From NCBI GenBank assembly GCA_024516035.1, contig CM044957.1, positions 5,352,374 through 5,416,373 on the forward strand: a DNA stretch of 64,000 nt, in the 5' to 3' direction. The position numbers and the translations under genes were made by a program. This document shows, one piece after another, positions 46,201-59,300 of this stretch (within the stretch, counting starts at the first letter, position 1; the number at the start of each line of letters is the position of its first letter). Source of the DNA: Bactericera cockerelli. Lineage: Eukaryota > Arthropoda > Insecta > Hemiptera > Triozidae. The notes beneath the pieces were generated by a model. That model had not been told where the DNA came from and did not search any database. It saw only the letters and a list, made by a program, of their open reading frames with translations.

Positions 46201-46370
46201 AATCATTAGTAATGTTTATTTGCCTAAAAATCGAAAAGGTCTTACTGTCAGTAAAAATTATTCATTCTCATTTTTCTATTATTTTTATCTTTCAGATTTT
46301 CGGCATCACCATGACCTACTTCATAGTGCTGGTTCAGTTTAAAACAGCAGCTCAATCACCCAAAACCTAA
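40237..46370 (+). CDS. Gustatory receptor B, complete, 7 exons
   Basis: Exons 40237-40387, 40841-41044, 41698-42011, 42259-42570, 42980-43057, 43800-43889 and 46296-46370 join in phase to 407 residues, the normal length for insect gustatory receptors. Seven hydrophobic segments are visible, including VVYIGFFFGLL, ISISYFYFLIGLYVGFI, LLTSFLILLFLTFQV, PPYLLICLTLANACV and SIIFMVTVVGPFVSL. The C-terminus has the family signature TYFIVLVQF (TY-x5-QF) in segment 7. The last three exons (26, 30 and 24 codons) follow the conserved late-intron layout of the family. These receptors are inverted-topology cation channels of taste neurons; the ligand cannot be read. The ATG follows a CTCATCTCAG acceptor, so a non-coding first exon may exist. 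Introns carry SINE-A, a 36-bp minisatellite and a hAT element. Confidence 0.9.
41069..41245 (+). mobile_element. SINE-A copy with truncated head in receptor B intron 2
   Basis: GTGGTCAACGTTCTAGCCTG, GTAATCCAGGTAGCGTAG, then CACCCAATGCATGGATTTTT and the body to TTACTATTATTATG. The B-box is deleted. Confidence 0.7.
43310..43617 (+). repeat. 36-bp minisatellite in receptor B intron 5
   Basis: About eight units of GGCACATCCACTAATTCAGA plus TTCTTATGGTAGTTTA with small differences. As 36 is a multiple of three, it gives an open frame repeating GTSTNSDSYGSL, which sits in an intron and is not taken as coding. Confidence 0.9.
43915..44573. mobile_element. Non-autonomous hAT-type element with 8-bp target duplication
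   Basis: GAGATACC flanks both sides (43907-43914, 44574-44581). Inverted ends are TAGGGTGAGC and TAGGGTGACC. AAAGCGGGAC words recur near both ends. An 8-bp duplication is the mark of hAT elements. It is 659 bp, with no transposase, in receptor B intron 6, and has a SINE inside. Confidence 0.8.
44028..44245 (+). mobile_element. tRNA-headed SINE nested in the hAT element
   Basis: A-box-like TGGCTTAATAGTCACTG, B-box GGGTTCAAATCCTGG, then a body (GGATCACACAGCCTCGTGAG) ending in a T/A-rich tail. The head and body differ from SINE-A and SINE-B. The insertion postdates the hAT copy. Confidence 0.6.
45651..46094 (-). other. Unassigned 147-codon open frame, antisense in receptor B intron 6
   Basis: The frame opens MRYYFVLLQAQIAQMYVGHP and has six cysteines in the first third; the second half is rich in K and R. 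No family was recognised. On the plus strand the same stretch reads as an open GRSLQDTLPRHRQG-type frame, so neither can be preferred. It may be part of an unrecognised repeat. Confidence 0.2.
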
Positions 46371-47534
46371 AATAACACACTCTCAATGCTGAGATATTCT
46401 AGATTTTTATTGATATTATTTTGGGTTTAACTTCGCTTTCAACTGCATGATCATATCACCACCATGGTTTTACCCTACATTCGCTGGTCTAGACTCTGAC
46501 GAACCAGAAGTCTTGTGCGGAGCTGACTGTGAGATCAGGCAGGACTCAGAAGTGTCTTGATAAATTGTCAAGTGTTACAAAAAATCCTAATGCTGTATAA
46601 TCAAACACCTCGGCCGTGGTGTGAACAACGCCTTATACATAGGAATAGATAGTGATAAAAACAATAACAAAAGGCATTATGCTGCCTGATGAGGACTAAG
46701 GAGTCCTATAATTGCAGAAGTTTTTTTTACCATTTCTATGTGGTGAACGTCTCTACTAACGGGGAAAAAGTCATGCATTCGGTGGGAGTTGAGTTTATCC
46801 TTCAAACATGGCAAACTAGCCAGCTAACCTCATCCAGTCTGAATGGGACCGGAACATTCTTTTTCATATTATATTTTAAGTTATGTACAAGGTATTTACA
46901 TTTTGGACCAGTTGTACCACTGGACATAAAAAAAAACTTGCCATGATATACATACGAGTATTATATTATTATTTTTGATATAGGTAAATAATAAAGGTAT
47001 TGAAGGTATTCAGATTGGGTTTTATGTCCTAAATTATTCATGGGGTTTAGCCTTTCTCTCTCTGGGAATCGCTCCCATATTAACCTCATGTGGGTTGGGA
47101 ATTTTTCCCCTGGGCCGTGGGCTGGGGAGCATAATTATCTCGAAGTCTCATCTAGGGTTCAATAAATTATAAATTGATTCATTTATTGTATGTACAATAA
47201 TGTTACTCTACTCCGACTTTTATTTATTCTATTATAATATTTACTATAATTATCTTTTATATTTTGCAAGCTTTCCACCATCCTTCAAAACCTGGTAAAC
47301 TTTCACCGAGGAAATTGTTTTCACAAGTTTCTGCACCTGTTTTATATTCAAAGAGAAGAGATTTCTCCTATACAGAATGTGTCAAATTCACTCGAGCTCA
47401 AGCATAAAAAATTGTTGCGTAAAATGCTCAGAGCAATGATGGCGTTGTAGTGGGAATTCATGGAAGTAGTAAAATTTTAATATTAAACTGAAAGACGCTG
47501 TAGTAGGAATTCGTGGAAATAGTTTAAATATTAA

Positions 47535-47671
47535 GGGCGAAATCAATAGATGAATAGACAACATCGATAACTTCAGGCATTGCTAAGCGTCGGGTTTCCC
47601 TATCTTACACAGTACACAATACGTGACTTAGCGTCACTGAGGTATTACAAAAATGTCTATTCATTTCGCCC
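47535..47671. mobile_element. Harbinger-type MITE, copy 2
   Basis: Ends GGGCGAAATCAATAG and, inverted, GGGCGAAATGAATAGAC. TAA flanks both sides (47532-47534, 47672-47674). The interior shares GGTATTACAAAAATGTCTAT and the AATACGTGACTTAGC region with copy 1. Confidence 0.75.
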
Positions 47672-47854
47672 TAAATTACGGAAAACCGATGCTGAGCAAT
47701 GACTAAAGTTATCGATTTTGTATATTAATTTCGCCATAAATTTTGAGGAAGTTTTCCTTGAATATGAGATAAATTGAGATTTATTAAATTCTATACATGA
47801 GTCAATATAAATGATGATGGTTACATTACGTGTCATATACTTGGTTACATACAA

Positions 47855-48010
47855 TACGTGGCTCAGTAATTGAGGCATCCGACTCGTACGCAGAAGGACG
47901 CAAGTTCAAATTCCAACCAAGGCTTAAAAAAAAGTTAAAATCGTGCCCTGGAACTACTTTTGCACTACTTCAGGGCACTTTACCTTTACACCCATGCCAT
48001 TCCGGAAACG
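47855..48010 (+). mobile_element. tRNA-headed SINE fragment
   Basis: A-box-like GTGGCTCAGTAATTGAGGC and a B-box-like GCAAGTTCAAATTCC, followed by a body shared with 26435-26505 (CTTCAGGGCACTTTACCTTT, CCATGCCATTCCGGAAACG). Confidence 0.55.
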
Positions 48011-48206
48011 GAAAATCAAGGCATGGAATTTTATCTTATTTTCTTCATATATGTATGTGTTGAGATGTAACACGATAATAATACGCAGAGTTGGGTGGTA
48101 GAGAATGCCTATGTTCTCTCATTATGTTCTCAGATATGCCAACTGGTACGCCGAGGACCCAAACTTGAGAGATGGAATAGCAGGTACTGGTTAAGGAATT
48201 TATAAT

Positions 48207-48470
48207 AATAACACTCTTTAGTGAAAGGTAACTACCAGGTGAGGTTAATGTTCAAAGCATTTTCTAGCAACTATCCTTCAGAGTCTTAATATTATGTGGT
48301 CATAAATTCAAATAAAGATACACTGCCCTGCTTGCTGGAACTTGGCTCGGCGCACTACCGTGCGCTCAGATTAATGAGGAACTATTCATGCACTGGGTGA
48401 CATTCAAACCAACGAATCCCTACGCTACCTGGATTTCCAGACTAGCGCGTTAACCACTTTACCAGTGCAC
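48207..48470 (-). mobile_element. SINE-A copy with an internal insertion
   Basis: The family body and head on the minus strand are interrupted at about 48316-48370 by a GC-rich segment (TGGAACTTGGCTCGGCGCAC). The insert has no visible ends. Confidence 0.7.
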
Positions 48471-48479
48471 GGTTTTACA

Positions 48480-48590
48480 CTCTCCAACATGGAAAAGTCT
48501 AAGAACAGGAGTAGGCCTCTCCGATGATGAGAAATGTGAATGTGGGCCCATCCAGAGTATGAGTCACCTCCAGTCTATGTTCAAATCTTC
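48480..48590 (+). pseudogene. LINE ORF2 C-terminal scrap
   Basis: One frame reads LRTGVGLSDDEKCECGPIQS then MSHLQSM, which is the C-x-C and H arrangement at the end of jockey/R1-type ORF2. Only about 30 codons remain, next to a SINE-A. Confidence 0.45.
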
Positions 48591-49818
48591 AAACACCATC
48601 CGGGAGTTTTTTCAACATCGGCAAAGGAACCGGTCGAACGGTTGATGAGAATCCACCGCCAGTGGAAAAAATAAAAGATTTTTTCCCCACCGGATTTTGA
48701 TTGTTGTGAAGTGAGCATTTTTACTTTAAAACTTCTTGCTAACTTCACAATCCACCAGATACTCCCGTTGTCCACCGCCCGTAGTACAGGTTGATCGTCC
48801 GGTGCAGCGGTTGCTGTTTGTTTACATTTGTATTTTTTGAAGGTGTTATTAGGAATTTTTCAAGTTAACCTTTTTTTACCATATTTTTGTTTTTTTTTTT
48901 TTTTAATTGGATTCAACGGTCGATAGTAATGAGTTGAAAAATAAATTAAATAAAAAAATCCCTAAAAGTACTCTAAGTACTTAGAGGGAAAATTAGAATA
49001 TTAAATGTATATTAGAGAAACAAATATATTCATTATTATTATTATATGTTCTGAACCAGATGCAGCAGTGAAAGTTGCTCATCATTGGGAAAATTCAATC
49101 TAATGGCATGGATGATTCGGACACAAAAACGAAACGAGGGTTGAGAAATCATATACCACTTCTTTCACTTTGCCTTTTCCAAAACCTTCTTAGGATCGCC
49201 ACTGTTTAACCTATTCCTCATGGTTGAGTTTGGTTTGTTCTGGTATTACTATGCTCTGTACGTATTTCGTAAACAAGAAATCGGAAGTGGATTTTGATTT
49301 GATTTGATTTTATTCTTTATTTAATACAATTTTTATTTACATAATATTATGACGCCTCCTAAGATAATTGTACCTGGTTGTGGATTAATATGTTTACAAA
49401 ATATTGGTAGGATGGGGACCACTGTTACCAAAATATATTCCCAAAAATCTTTGTTTCTCACGTGCTAATGTCAGAATGTTTTGCAACATCTGATTTCTTC
49501 TTTCGAAATACAGAGTGTACTTCGACATTCTATAGCTGAATGTTATTTCTAATGCAAACCCTGTTAGGCGTCCTTTATTTGTGTCGATTTCCTAGAGACA
49601 AAGATAATAGTCAGGTGATTTCAGTTACTCTGTACAAGTTTACATACATAGCTGAGAAAAAAGGCATAATTGTATAAATCGAGCCATGGAATTTGTAAAA
49701 ATAAACTGAGAAATCAAACAATGAGTGCATTTAACGAAAATCAATCAAAGTTTTATTTATTGATTGTAATTTTTAACATACACAATGATTTTTAACATAA
49801 TTTTTAACATATAAGAAG

Positions 49819-49959
49819 ATTAATAGAAAAAACTGGATCAAGTGCTGCAGCAACTTATTTTATTCAAAGAATCTCAATTGAAATTCAGAGGGGAAATGCG
49901 GCAAGCGTTATTGGTGCTTGCCCCATTTCCGAAGATTTGGAAGAGTTGTATTATGTCTA
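49819..49959 (+). pseudogene. Short coding-like remnant of unknown origin
   Basis: An open stretch ends YFIQRISIEIQRGNAASVIG, 18 more residues, and a stop at 49957. Its composition is protein-like and unlike the surrounding AT-rich DNA. No family assignment is made; a transposon C-terminus is the likeliest source. Confidence 0.3.
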
Positions 49960-50305
49960 ACAAATAAAGTAACGTCATACACAAATATATCTAGGATGTA
50001 TCAAAAGTCAATAAGACCAAAAATCTAATTTTTAATTGTGTTTTCAAAAAAATTAATTTAAAAAAATATCGAATAAAACTTTAAAAATGGTGGCGGTAAA
50101 AGATTAAATCTGTCATTTTTTAGAGTAGAGGAATACTTGAGAGGTAAAAAAGTGGAGAACAAGACTTTATCAAATCAACGCAGAACTCAGGTTTGGGAAA
50201 ATGTTGAGTCAAAGAATATTAATTTTGCTATTTCTTGGAGGATGACGACCTTTTGTAAAATTGTAGAAGAAAGAAATGAGAAATGATCGCAAGTGGGTAT
50301 TGAAA

Positions 50306-53300
50306 CTAGCCAGTTCCAGTACCTAGATCTCTAATAAAAGGGTCTTCCTCGGACCAGTAGGCATATCTGAGAGCATAATCTGAATTATTCGTCGCGTTAG
50401 GCGGACGAAATACGTTTGCCTCCAGATAAACGAAACTGGTATCATAAGTCTTCCCGAAAAAAATAGCATGTCGCACAAACAGGATTTGACAAGCGGGGAT
50501 GACAAAGTTATCGCTGATCATTTTGATACAGGTGAGGCCGTAGGAGACGGATTCTGACGCGTTAAATTTGATCTCGTTACTCGATCTATTGACGTGTAAC
50601 CTGATATCTTGAAAGCCTTGACTCAAGTTCGATGTCACGATGTACTTGTGTATCGGCCCATTCAGGGCGCAGCGATTGTCAGCAGGGTCTTGGCATAGTG
50701 CCGGACCAGGAGGCAAAGGAGGAAGTGGAGGACTCATAACACTGACTAAAGTCCAGCTCAGTCCGCGCTCCTGTGTGGAATCCTGAACTGAAATGTTGAA
50801 GACAGGATTATGTGAAACTGACGTGAAATTTCCTATACCTATGTCTTTAACGACTTTAATCCCTACAAAGATTCTTTTTGTATTTAAAGGTGTTGTCATG
50901 AACCCGGATGATGAAAATATGAAAAAGTCTTCTTCATATGACTAACAATTTAAATGTATTAATAGTTCACAATCATTTTCCTTAGATATTAACAATTATA
51001 TAACAGGGACTAGTGTAAGCAACGAAAAACATAGAAATCCAAATTCTTTAAGTGGGGAACATTCAAGACTGGGATGCTATCATTTTTTCTATATTATAAA
51101 TATTTGAGAGAATCTCTGTATTACTCATCTAATTCGCTCTCGCAATGTTACCATTTCAAAACACGGATGGAATTTCCCTCAAATCACTCACCACTTTTTG
51201 GCCAATCCTCCTGATCTCTACCATAGCTAAAAGCACCTTTATACACCTTGATAAATCGATGGAATTCGATGATATCAAATATTGTTCCATTCTTGAAATC
51301 GTTAGGGCCGTACTGCAAAGTGTAGTATATCTCCATCCAAGTGGCGCCACTGGTCTTATACTTCAGCCGACAACATGATCGGTTATTCCACCTGAGGAAA
51401 TGATATAGACCCTTTAGTGGAAGGTTGGAAGGTAACCACTTGGCGAGGCTATTATTTAATTTAAAACATTTTCTACCACATCACTTTGGGAGTGAGGTGG
51501 AAGGAATTTGTTCCTCCACCTAAGAATATAGGTAATAACTAGGGGCGAGATTAATAGATAAAATTGAGAATTTAAGTCATGACTGAGCATAGATTTTTCC
51601 CATCTAAGACAATACGCAAAATCTATACTGTCTTGCTCCACAGAGGTATTAGAAAAACGTCTATGTTGCGTACAGCGTACACTGCGTACCGTATTGATGC
51701 CTCCCCATAAATGCAGCCCTGACTTGCAACAAGAGAGCCCCTTGGCTTCAAACAAGTCAGTGGTAATTTTCCATAGAATTTGTAAGTTCAACTCTCTATT
51801 CTCTGCCCTCAGCAGTTACCTTTTGACAATCAGAGAGATCACACCTCAGTTCAAATTTAGTGTATACCATTTTCGTGCAACGCTCAATATTTCTTTAAAG
51901 TATCAAATCAAAGATAGTTATTACCAACAAAGCTCACTCATCTTCCCACTCTGCCCCATCACCAAGAAGAGCCGGCCGGCACCCCGTAAGTCAACCCCGC
52001 TAGAGTCTTCGAAGGTGAGTGAGCCCTCATTTTTCTCTTCTTCCCTTCGAACCTTGTGGGCTGTCCCCCACATCGTTTTTGGCCCGAATTCGAGCCGGAT
52101 TACGAACCTTTGAAAAGGTCACCTCTTTTCAATTTATAAAACTTTTCTTTTGGGCGAGTACCCATTGCCACATGCACGTATTATATAAAATTTCAACCTA
52201 ACATACTTGCATTACTTGCTAAGATTATTGTTTCCTAAGATTTTATTGCCAAGTCAACTAGTGCACTCATTGTAATTTGTCAATTTTGTTTGTCTTTTTG
52301 TCAATTTCTTGATTTTTTGTCCGAAATAAGCATATAATCTCTTTCAGCATAAAGTTGAGGCACACCTCTTCTTTAAAGCGTTACCATAGTGTTTTAAACC
52401 TTCATAATTCATTGCATTATTTTAGAAATTTTAAAGTGCTATAAATCATTACAATTATTAGAATTACGTACTTGCCCTCTTGATATTTAATTTTACCTAC
52501 AGTCCACTGCCTCTCCCATTTTAGTTTCCTAAACTCGGCCCCTCGCTATAGTTCTCAGTTCTCAGCGTACCGAGCAACTTGCTACCTATGTCCTATGCCG
52601 CTGTGACCAATCACTTGATTTCAAGTTACACTTGATCTTAACTTGAAAGTTCTATCTTTCAACTTGAATTAATATTCCATCTCACTTGTCACCTTTCAAC
52701 TATCTGATTTATCTAATTACATATCTCCATATCTCAATTTATCTTATGTACGCTTCTCCCCGGCTCCTCTCTGTTCTACGTAGGTACCTACTGTACCTTT
52801 ACTTGTCTATTGCTTGTTTGTGATCTCTCTGCTCCGCTATATAATATTTATGTAATTTAGTTCTCCCGCACCGCTCTTTGTATTTCTATATGAATGTCAT
52901 TAGGTAACTCCATGTATTAATCACTGTTATTCGTGTTTTCTGTTTATATTCTGAACTTAGAATTTTTCGTGAACTTAGTAAAATAAAAGTACTTAGTTCA
53001 TCGCCTCTTACTGTTCGTGAAACCGCTCCAGTATTGCCGGGAATAAAATAAAATAATCATTATAATTAAATTTAATTCGCTTAATTAATTTAATTTAGTT
53101 TACCCGCTCTTTTCATTAATTTATTTCATTTACCTCTCATTCTCAATCATTTAAGTCTAAACCGCAACCATTCAAGTCTAACCCGCAACCATTCAAGTCT
53201 AACCCGCATTCATTTAAGTTTAACCCGCATTCATTTAAGTTCAACCCGCATTCATTTAAGTTCAACCCGCTTTCATTTAAGTTCAACTCGCATTTATAAA

Positions 53301-56300
53301 AGTATAACCCGCTTTAATTTTCCCGCATTTTCAAATATTACCGCATTAATTATTATCGTTTTCCCCGCAATATCTTGGTTTTCCGCAATTATTAATAAAT
53401 TCAGTTCACGAATCCGCATAAGTTGATTTCCGCTTTTTTGTTTATTAAATAGTAAATTATATTTTTTTTTCTCCGCCTTTAGTTTTTTCCGCAATAAGTT
53501 AACGAGCTAGCCCGCTGTTTAATTTATTTTCGCAATTTAAAGGTTTTGTGCTTTAGTGTATCTGTGTTGTGTTCACAGTTTGCTTAATCTCAAGGATCAT
53601 ACGATCAATTCACCAGGTAATCTAGACCTTATATTTCACTGTCTTTTAAATAAAAATCATGTCGACTAACTCTCAAAGGGAAAAACTGCGCTCATTGATT
53701 TCGCGTAAAGATAAATATCTTGACCGTATGCAAAAGCTGGCAGATTACACCACTCAGCTTACCGAGTCTAACACAGGGCCATTTTTATCTCGTTTCGAAC
53801 GCATCGATGATTATTACAATTCTTTTGATACTCTCCAGGATCAAATTGATACTTTGTGTGCCTCTATGGATAGCGCTGATAAAGTTGACACCTCCGGAGA
53901 TACTCAAACCTTTGAGGAGTTGTATTTTGAAACTAAGGCTTTCGTTAGGGCTAGAAACCTTATCCCAGCATCAGCTACTATTGTGCCGGCTTCCAGTCCC
54001 GCTCCTACCGCCACAGTTCATCCGAAACTTCCAAAACTTTCGGTCCCTATCTTTTCAGGAGATTTACAACAGTGGTCAAGTTTTCACTCGCTTTTCAGGT
54101 CTACGATTCACCGTAGGACTGATATCTCAGAAGTAGAAAAGCTTCAGTACCTACGCTCATTTCTGCGCGGGCCTCCTCTGCATTTGATTGAAAATTTCCA
54201 ACTCCTCGATCAAAATTATTCTACAGCATACAAAACCTTGTGTGATCGCTATGAAAACAAAAGGGTTCTAGCTTCGCATCATCTCAACATGATCCTGAAC
54301 TTCAAGCCGCTTCACAACAGCAACGTATCGGGTCTACGCAGTTTTCTTGAGGTTTTTCAGACTAATGTTGCTGCCGTAAAGAACTTGAACCTTCCTAATA
54401 TTGGTGATTTTCTTTTAGTTCAGATTGCCCTTCGCGTGTTAAATATCGAACACAAGAAATTATTCGAGGATAAATTGGATTCGAACGAGGTACCTACTTA
54501 TGATCAACTGATAACTTATGTTAATAAAATTTGCATGGACAGTGAAATGATCCAGTTCTCTACATCTCCTTCTTCTTCAAGAAATACCCTCGCTGCGCCT
54601 ACCGCTAACCCACACAAGGGAAATTATAAACAAGAACGCACTTCCTACCTGTCTACCGCTGAATCAACAAAACCACACGCACTTCAGTCCTCCCCGCACT
54701 CTTCTTGTCCTATTTGTAAACAGGCTCACCCGCTCTTCAAGTGTTCTTCTTTTCTTAAGTTTGATATTCCTAAACGTGTTGAAGTTCTCAAAAGTCAAAA
54801 CCGCTGCTTCAACTGTTTAGGTGTTCACCGCATTTCGGACTGTCGCTCCGATTCCACTTGCCGCACATGCCACAAACGGCATCACACGCTAATACATCGC
54901 GAGTCTAATTTTGTGAATTATTCTTCCCCTAGCTCTTCCAAAGAGACCACCCCTCAAACCAAGACCTGTATTTTCTCCACTGGTGACAATGTTCAAAAAT
55001 CTTCAGTTTTACTAGGCACCGCCCGAGTTTCAATTTTGGACCGCTTTGGCAACCCGCACCCAATCCGCTTGATTGTCGATCCTGGTTCACAGATTTCTTG
55101 TATAACTGAATCGTGTGTTCAACGCATAGGTTTACAGAAATATAAATGCCATATTTCTATTTCGGGTATTGGAGACAATACGGCGCCTGAAAACAACGGA
55201 GCCGTCTCTTGTGTACTATCTCCACGCCTACCATCTAGCTGCAATCTTCACGCCGAAGCAGTTGTTCTTAAACGTATTTCTTCCAATATACCTTCCGCTC
55301 ATATTTCACCTGAAGTGTTTTCAAAATTTGCTCACCTTGATCTCGCTGATCCCGACTTCTGTACACCGGATGCTGTCGATTTTCTTCTTGGCGCTGAATT
55401 GTACGCGCAGATATTATGCACTACTGGGGACAACGTGATACCTGGGACACCCACCGCTATGAGAACAACGCTGGGATGGATTATTTTCGGCCGCACTCCT
55501 ACTTACAACGAGGATAGTTCTCGGCGCTCTCTGTTTCTTACTTCCCCCAACCTGGATACAATGCTCCAGAAGTTTTGGGAGACGGAGGAAGTCGCTGTCC
55601 AGCTCATTGAAGATCCTGAGGATGTTCGCTGCGAGGAACATTTTCTCTCCACTCACCAGCGTGACGAAACAGGCAGATATATGGTCTCACTACCCTTTCG
55701 TGAGGATGTCTCTAATTTAGGCGAAAATCGCAATCGCGCTCTCACTCAGTACCGCAACTTAGAAAAACGCTTAAATAAAAACGAATATTTACATACTGAA
55801 TATACAAAGTTTTTTGATGATTATTTAGCTCAGAATCATATGCATGTGTGTAAAACTCCTTCTCGCTATGTCATTCCTCATCATGCTGTACTAAAACAAT
55901 CTAGCTCAACTACAAAGCTCCGCGCCGTATTCAACGCATCCGCCACTAGCACCACTGACAAGTCACTCAACAATCTTCTAATGAAAGGCCCCAAACTTCA
56001 AAAGGATATTTGTAATATTATTCTTTCCTTTCGTTCTCATCGTATTGTTGTGTGTGCAGATATTAAACAAATGTATAGGCAGATTTTAGTGCACCCAGAT
56101 GACAGAAAGTTTCAGCATATATTCTGGCGTAATCCTCAGAACAACGAAGTCGCAGAGTTTGAGTTAACTACGGTGACGTATGGTATCGCACCGTCAGCTT
56201 ACCAAGCTCAAAGAGTACTCCAGCAGTTGGTGCTTGATGAAGGACATGCCTTCCCTCTTGCTTCTAAAGCCATTCTCAATGAAACCTATATAGATGACGT

Positions 56301-59300
56301 TGTCAGTGGCGGAGCTACGGAACAGGAAGCCTTTCAACTTCAACAAGAACTGATCGCTCTACTTAAACGAGGTTGCTTCGAACTTCGAAAATGGGCAAGT
56401 AACAACGCTGCTCTTCTTGAAACCGTCCCGCATGATCATCTTGAGAAACCGCTAGCTCTTCGGGAGGACGAAGAGCCTACTTTTAAAATTTTAGGTCTTC
56501 ACTGGGACCCCGCATCCGATACATTCTCGTATCACGTCGCAGACATTGACGTCGTCTTCACTAAACGATCAATCCTTTCTCACGTCGCCCGCATGTTTGA
56601 CCCGCTCGGCTGGTTATCACCAGTCATATTCTGGGCTAAGTATTTACTTCAGTTGCTGTGGTTGTCTCAATATTCTTGGGATGATCCCTTGACTCCAGAA
56701 TTAGCCGCCTCTTGGTCAACCTTTTCTTCCGAACTGTCTAAATTACAATCGCTCAGAATTCCCCGCTTTATCGACACATCCGCTCCGCAGACCATCCACG
56801 TCGTAGGATTTAGTGACGCCTCGACAAAAGGTTATGCTGCCGTGATCTACTTGGTCACTTTTGACTCAAACCGCAATGAAAATACAGTCTACTTATTGAA
56901 AGGTAAAAGTAAGGTCGCTCCTACTAAATCGCCTCTCAGTATTCCTCGTCTCGAGCTGTGTGGTGCATTATTACTTGCACGACTGTACGACTCTCTTAAG
57001 ACTTACCTAGGAACATTGTCGATATCTTCCCGCACTTTCTATAGTGATTCTAATATTGTTCTCGCTTGGATAACCACACCCCCGCATACTCTTAAAACTT
57101 ACGTTGGTAATCGCATCGTGGAGCTGAACAACTTAACTTCCAAGGAGTGTGACTGGTATCATGTTCCCGGGGAACAGAACCCCGCGGACTGTGCGTCCAG
57201 AGGACTTCTACCGCTACAATTCTTGGAATACTCTCTTTGGTTTCACGGTCCTCAGTTTCTTCGTCAGTCGCGAGACTACTGGCCTCGCTCTCAAGGCAAT
57301 GAAGTTCATAATCTACCTGAACTCAAGGATAACACCAAAACTTTACTAACTGTAACTCCCCCTGCGAAGTCTTACTTGTTAGGATGTTGTGAAAAATATT
57401 CAAAACTTAACAAGCTACAACGAATTTTCGCGTTCGTACTTCGTTTCATCAGAAACATACGAACCTCCCAAGAACAACGTGATCTAGGACCTCTACAAGT
57501 AAGAGAACTTAACACTAGTTTATTGATAGTCACCAAACTAGAACAAGAATATCACTTTGCCGCTATTATTTCAGCCCTTCAGACCAACGTAAAAATAACA
57601 AACTCCGCCATCTTAAAACTAACTCCCTTCCTGGATGAACATGGAAGACTCAGGGTGGGCGGAAGGCTTCGAAACGCTCAGAATCTATCGCAGGATTCAA
57701 TTCATCCGCTACTTCTTCCCAAAAAGTGTCACTTGTCTAATATTATTTGTGATCATTATCATGTCTCTTCTCTGCACGCTGGTCCTCGTACCGTTCAGGC
57801 ATTAATTCAGCAGAAGTTTTGGATTATGTCGCTACGCGATCTTCTCCGTCAACGCATACATAAGTGCCTGAGATGTTACCGGTACTCCGCAAAACCTATT
57901 CAACCAATAATGAGTGACTTACCAGAACGAAGAGTCACTCAGGAGCGACCTTTTCTCAACGTCGGCGTGGACTTTGGTGGTCCATTCTTCATCAAGGAGA
58001 GTTCCCGCCGCAACGCGCGTTCACGCAAGGCATATCTCTGCCTATTCATCTGCTTCACAACCAAAGCAATTCACTTAGAGCTGGTGTCAGATCTGTCGTC
58101 TGCTGCATTTCTTGCCAGTCTTGACCGTTTCATCGGGCGCCGCGGTCTACCTCGCTTTATCCACAGTGACAACGGCACAAATTTCACCGCTGCCGCACGA
58201 GAATTGTCTGAAGTATATCAGATGCTACAGGAAAATTCCGCTGATATAAATAATACACTCGCGCAACGTCAAATTACTTGGATATTTAATCCACCCGCTG
58301 CCTCTAATTTCGGAGGCCTCTGGGAAGCCGGTATTAAATCTGCAAAATTTCATCTCCGACGGGTAATAGGCGAACAAAATTTCACATTCGAAGAACTTAC
58401 AACTCTTCTATGTAGAATAGAGGCTGTACTTAACTCTAGACCACTCATCGATGTTTCTCCTGATCCTCTTGATGGTATAGATTATTTAACTCCTGGTCAT
58501 TTTCTCATAGGCACCTCCCTATTAACCCCTCCAGAGCATGATATAACCTCTACTCCCATGAATAGATTAACTCGTTGGAGACTTATCCAGCAAGCCGCGC
58601 AATCCTTTTGGGGAGCTTGGTCCACAAGCTATCTTCAATCCCTGACTCCTAGATCAAAATGGTTTCTCCCTAATCCTGAACTCAAATCTGGTGATTTGAT
58701 CCTTCTTCCCAAGGCTAATAAATTACCTCTTCATTGGCCTTTAGGTAAAATTATTGATGTTTACCCTGGTAGTGACAATGTCACAAGGGTCGCAAAGATT
58801 AAATTTCAAGACACGGTCTTAACTCGACCTGTCAACAAAATCATTCCCTTGAGATTTAACAATTAAATGTTACAATGCTTTCTTTACTTAAGTATTCAAT
58901 AATCCTTTATTATTTATCAGGCACTTATTGAATACCTCTGTTCCATGTTTTTTTTATGTGTACTTTTGTCTTGGCAATATTCAATTTTTGTGATCTCGCT
59001 TTCTCGCTTATATTTCTCAAATTATACCAAATTTGGGTGGGCGGAATGTTGCGTACAGCGTACACTGCGTACCGTATTGATGCCTCCCCATAAATGCAGC
59101 CCTGACTTGCAACAAGAGAGCCCCTTGGCTTCAAACAAGTCAGTGGTAATTTTCCATAGAATTTGTAAGTTCAACTCTCTATTCTCTGCCCTCAGCAGTT
59201 ACCTTTTGACAATCAGAGAGATCACACCTCAGTTCAAATTTAGTGTATACCATTTTCGTGCAACGCTCAATATTTCTTTAAAGTATCAAATCAAAGATAG

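Larger units (their letters stand above)
46371..50305. other. Intergenic region between receptor B and the glycoprotein gene
   Basis: Holds a Harbinger-type MITE (47535-47671) with a second broken copy beside it (to about 47745), a tRNA-like head (47855-47930), a SINE-A (48207-48470), a LINE scrap (48480-48590) and a short open remnant (49819-49959). The rest is AT-rich with no gene seen. Confidence 0.6.
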
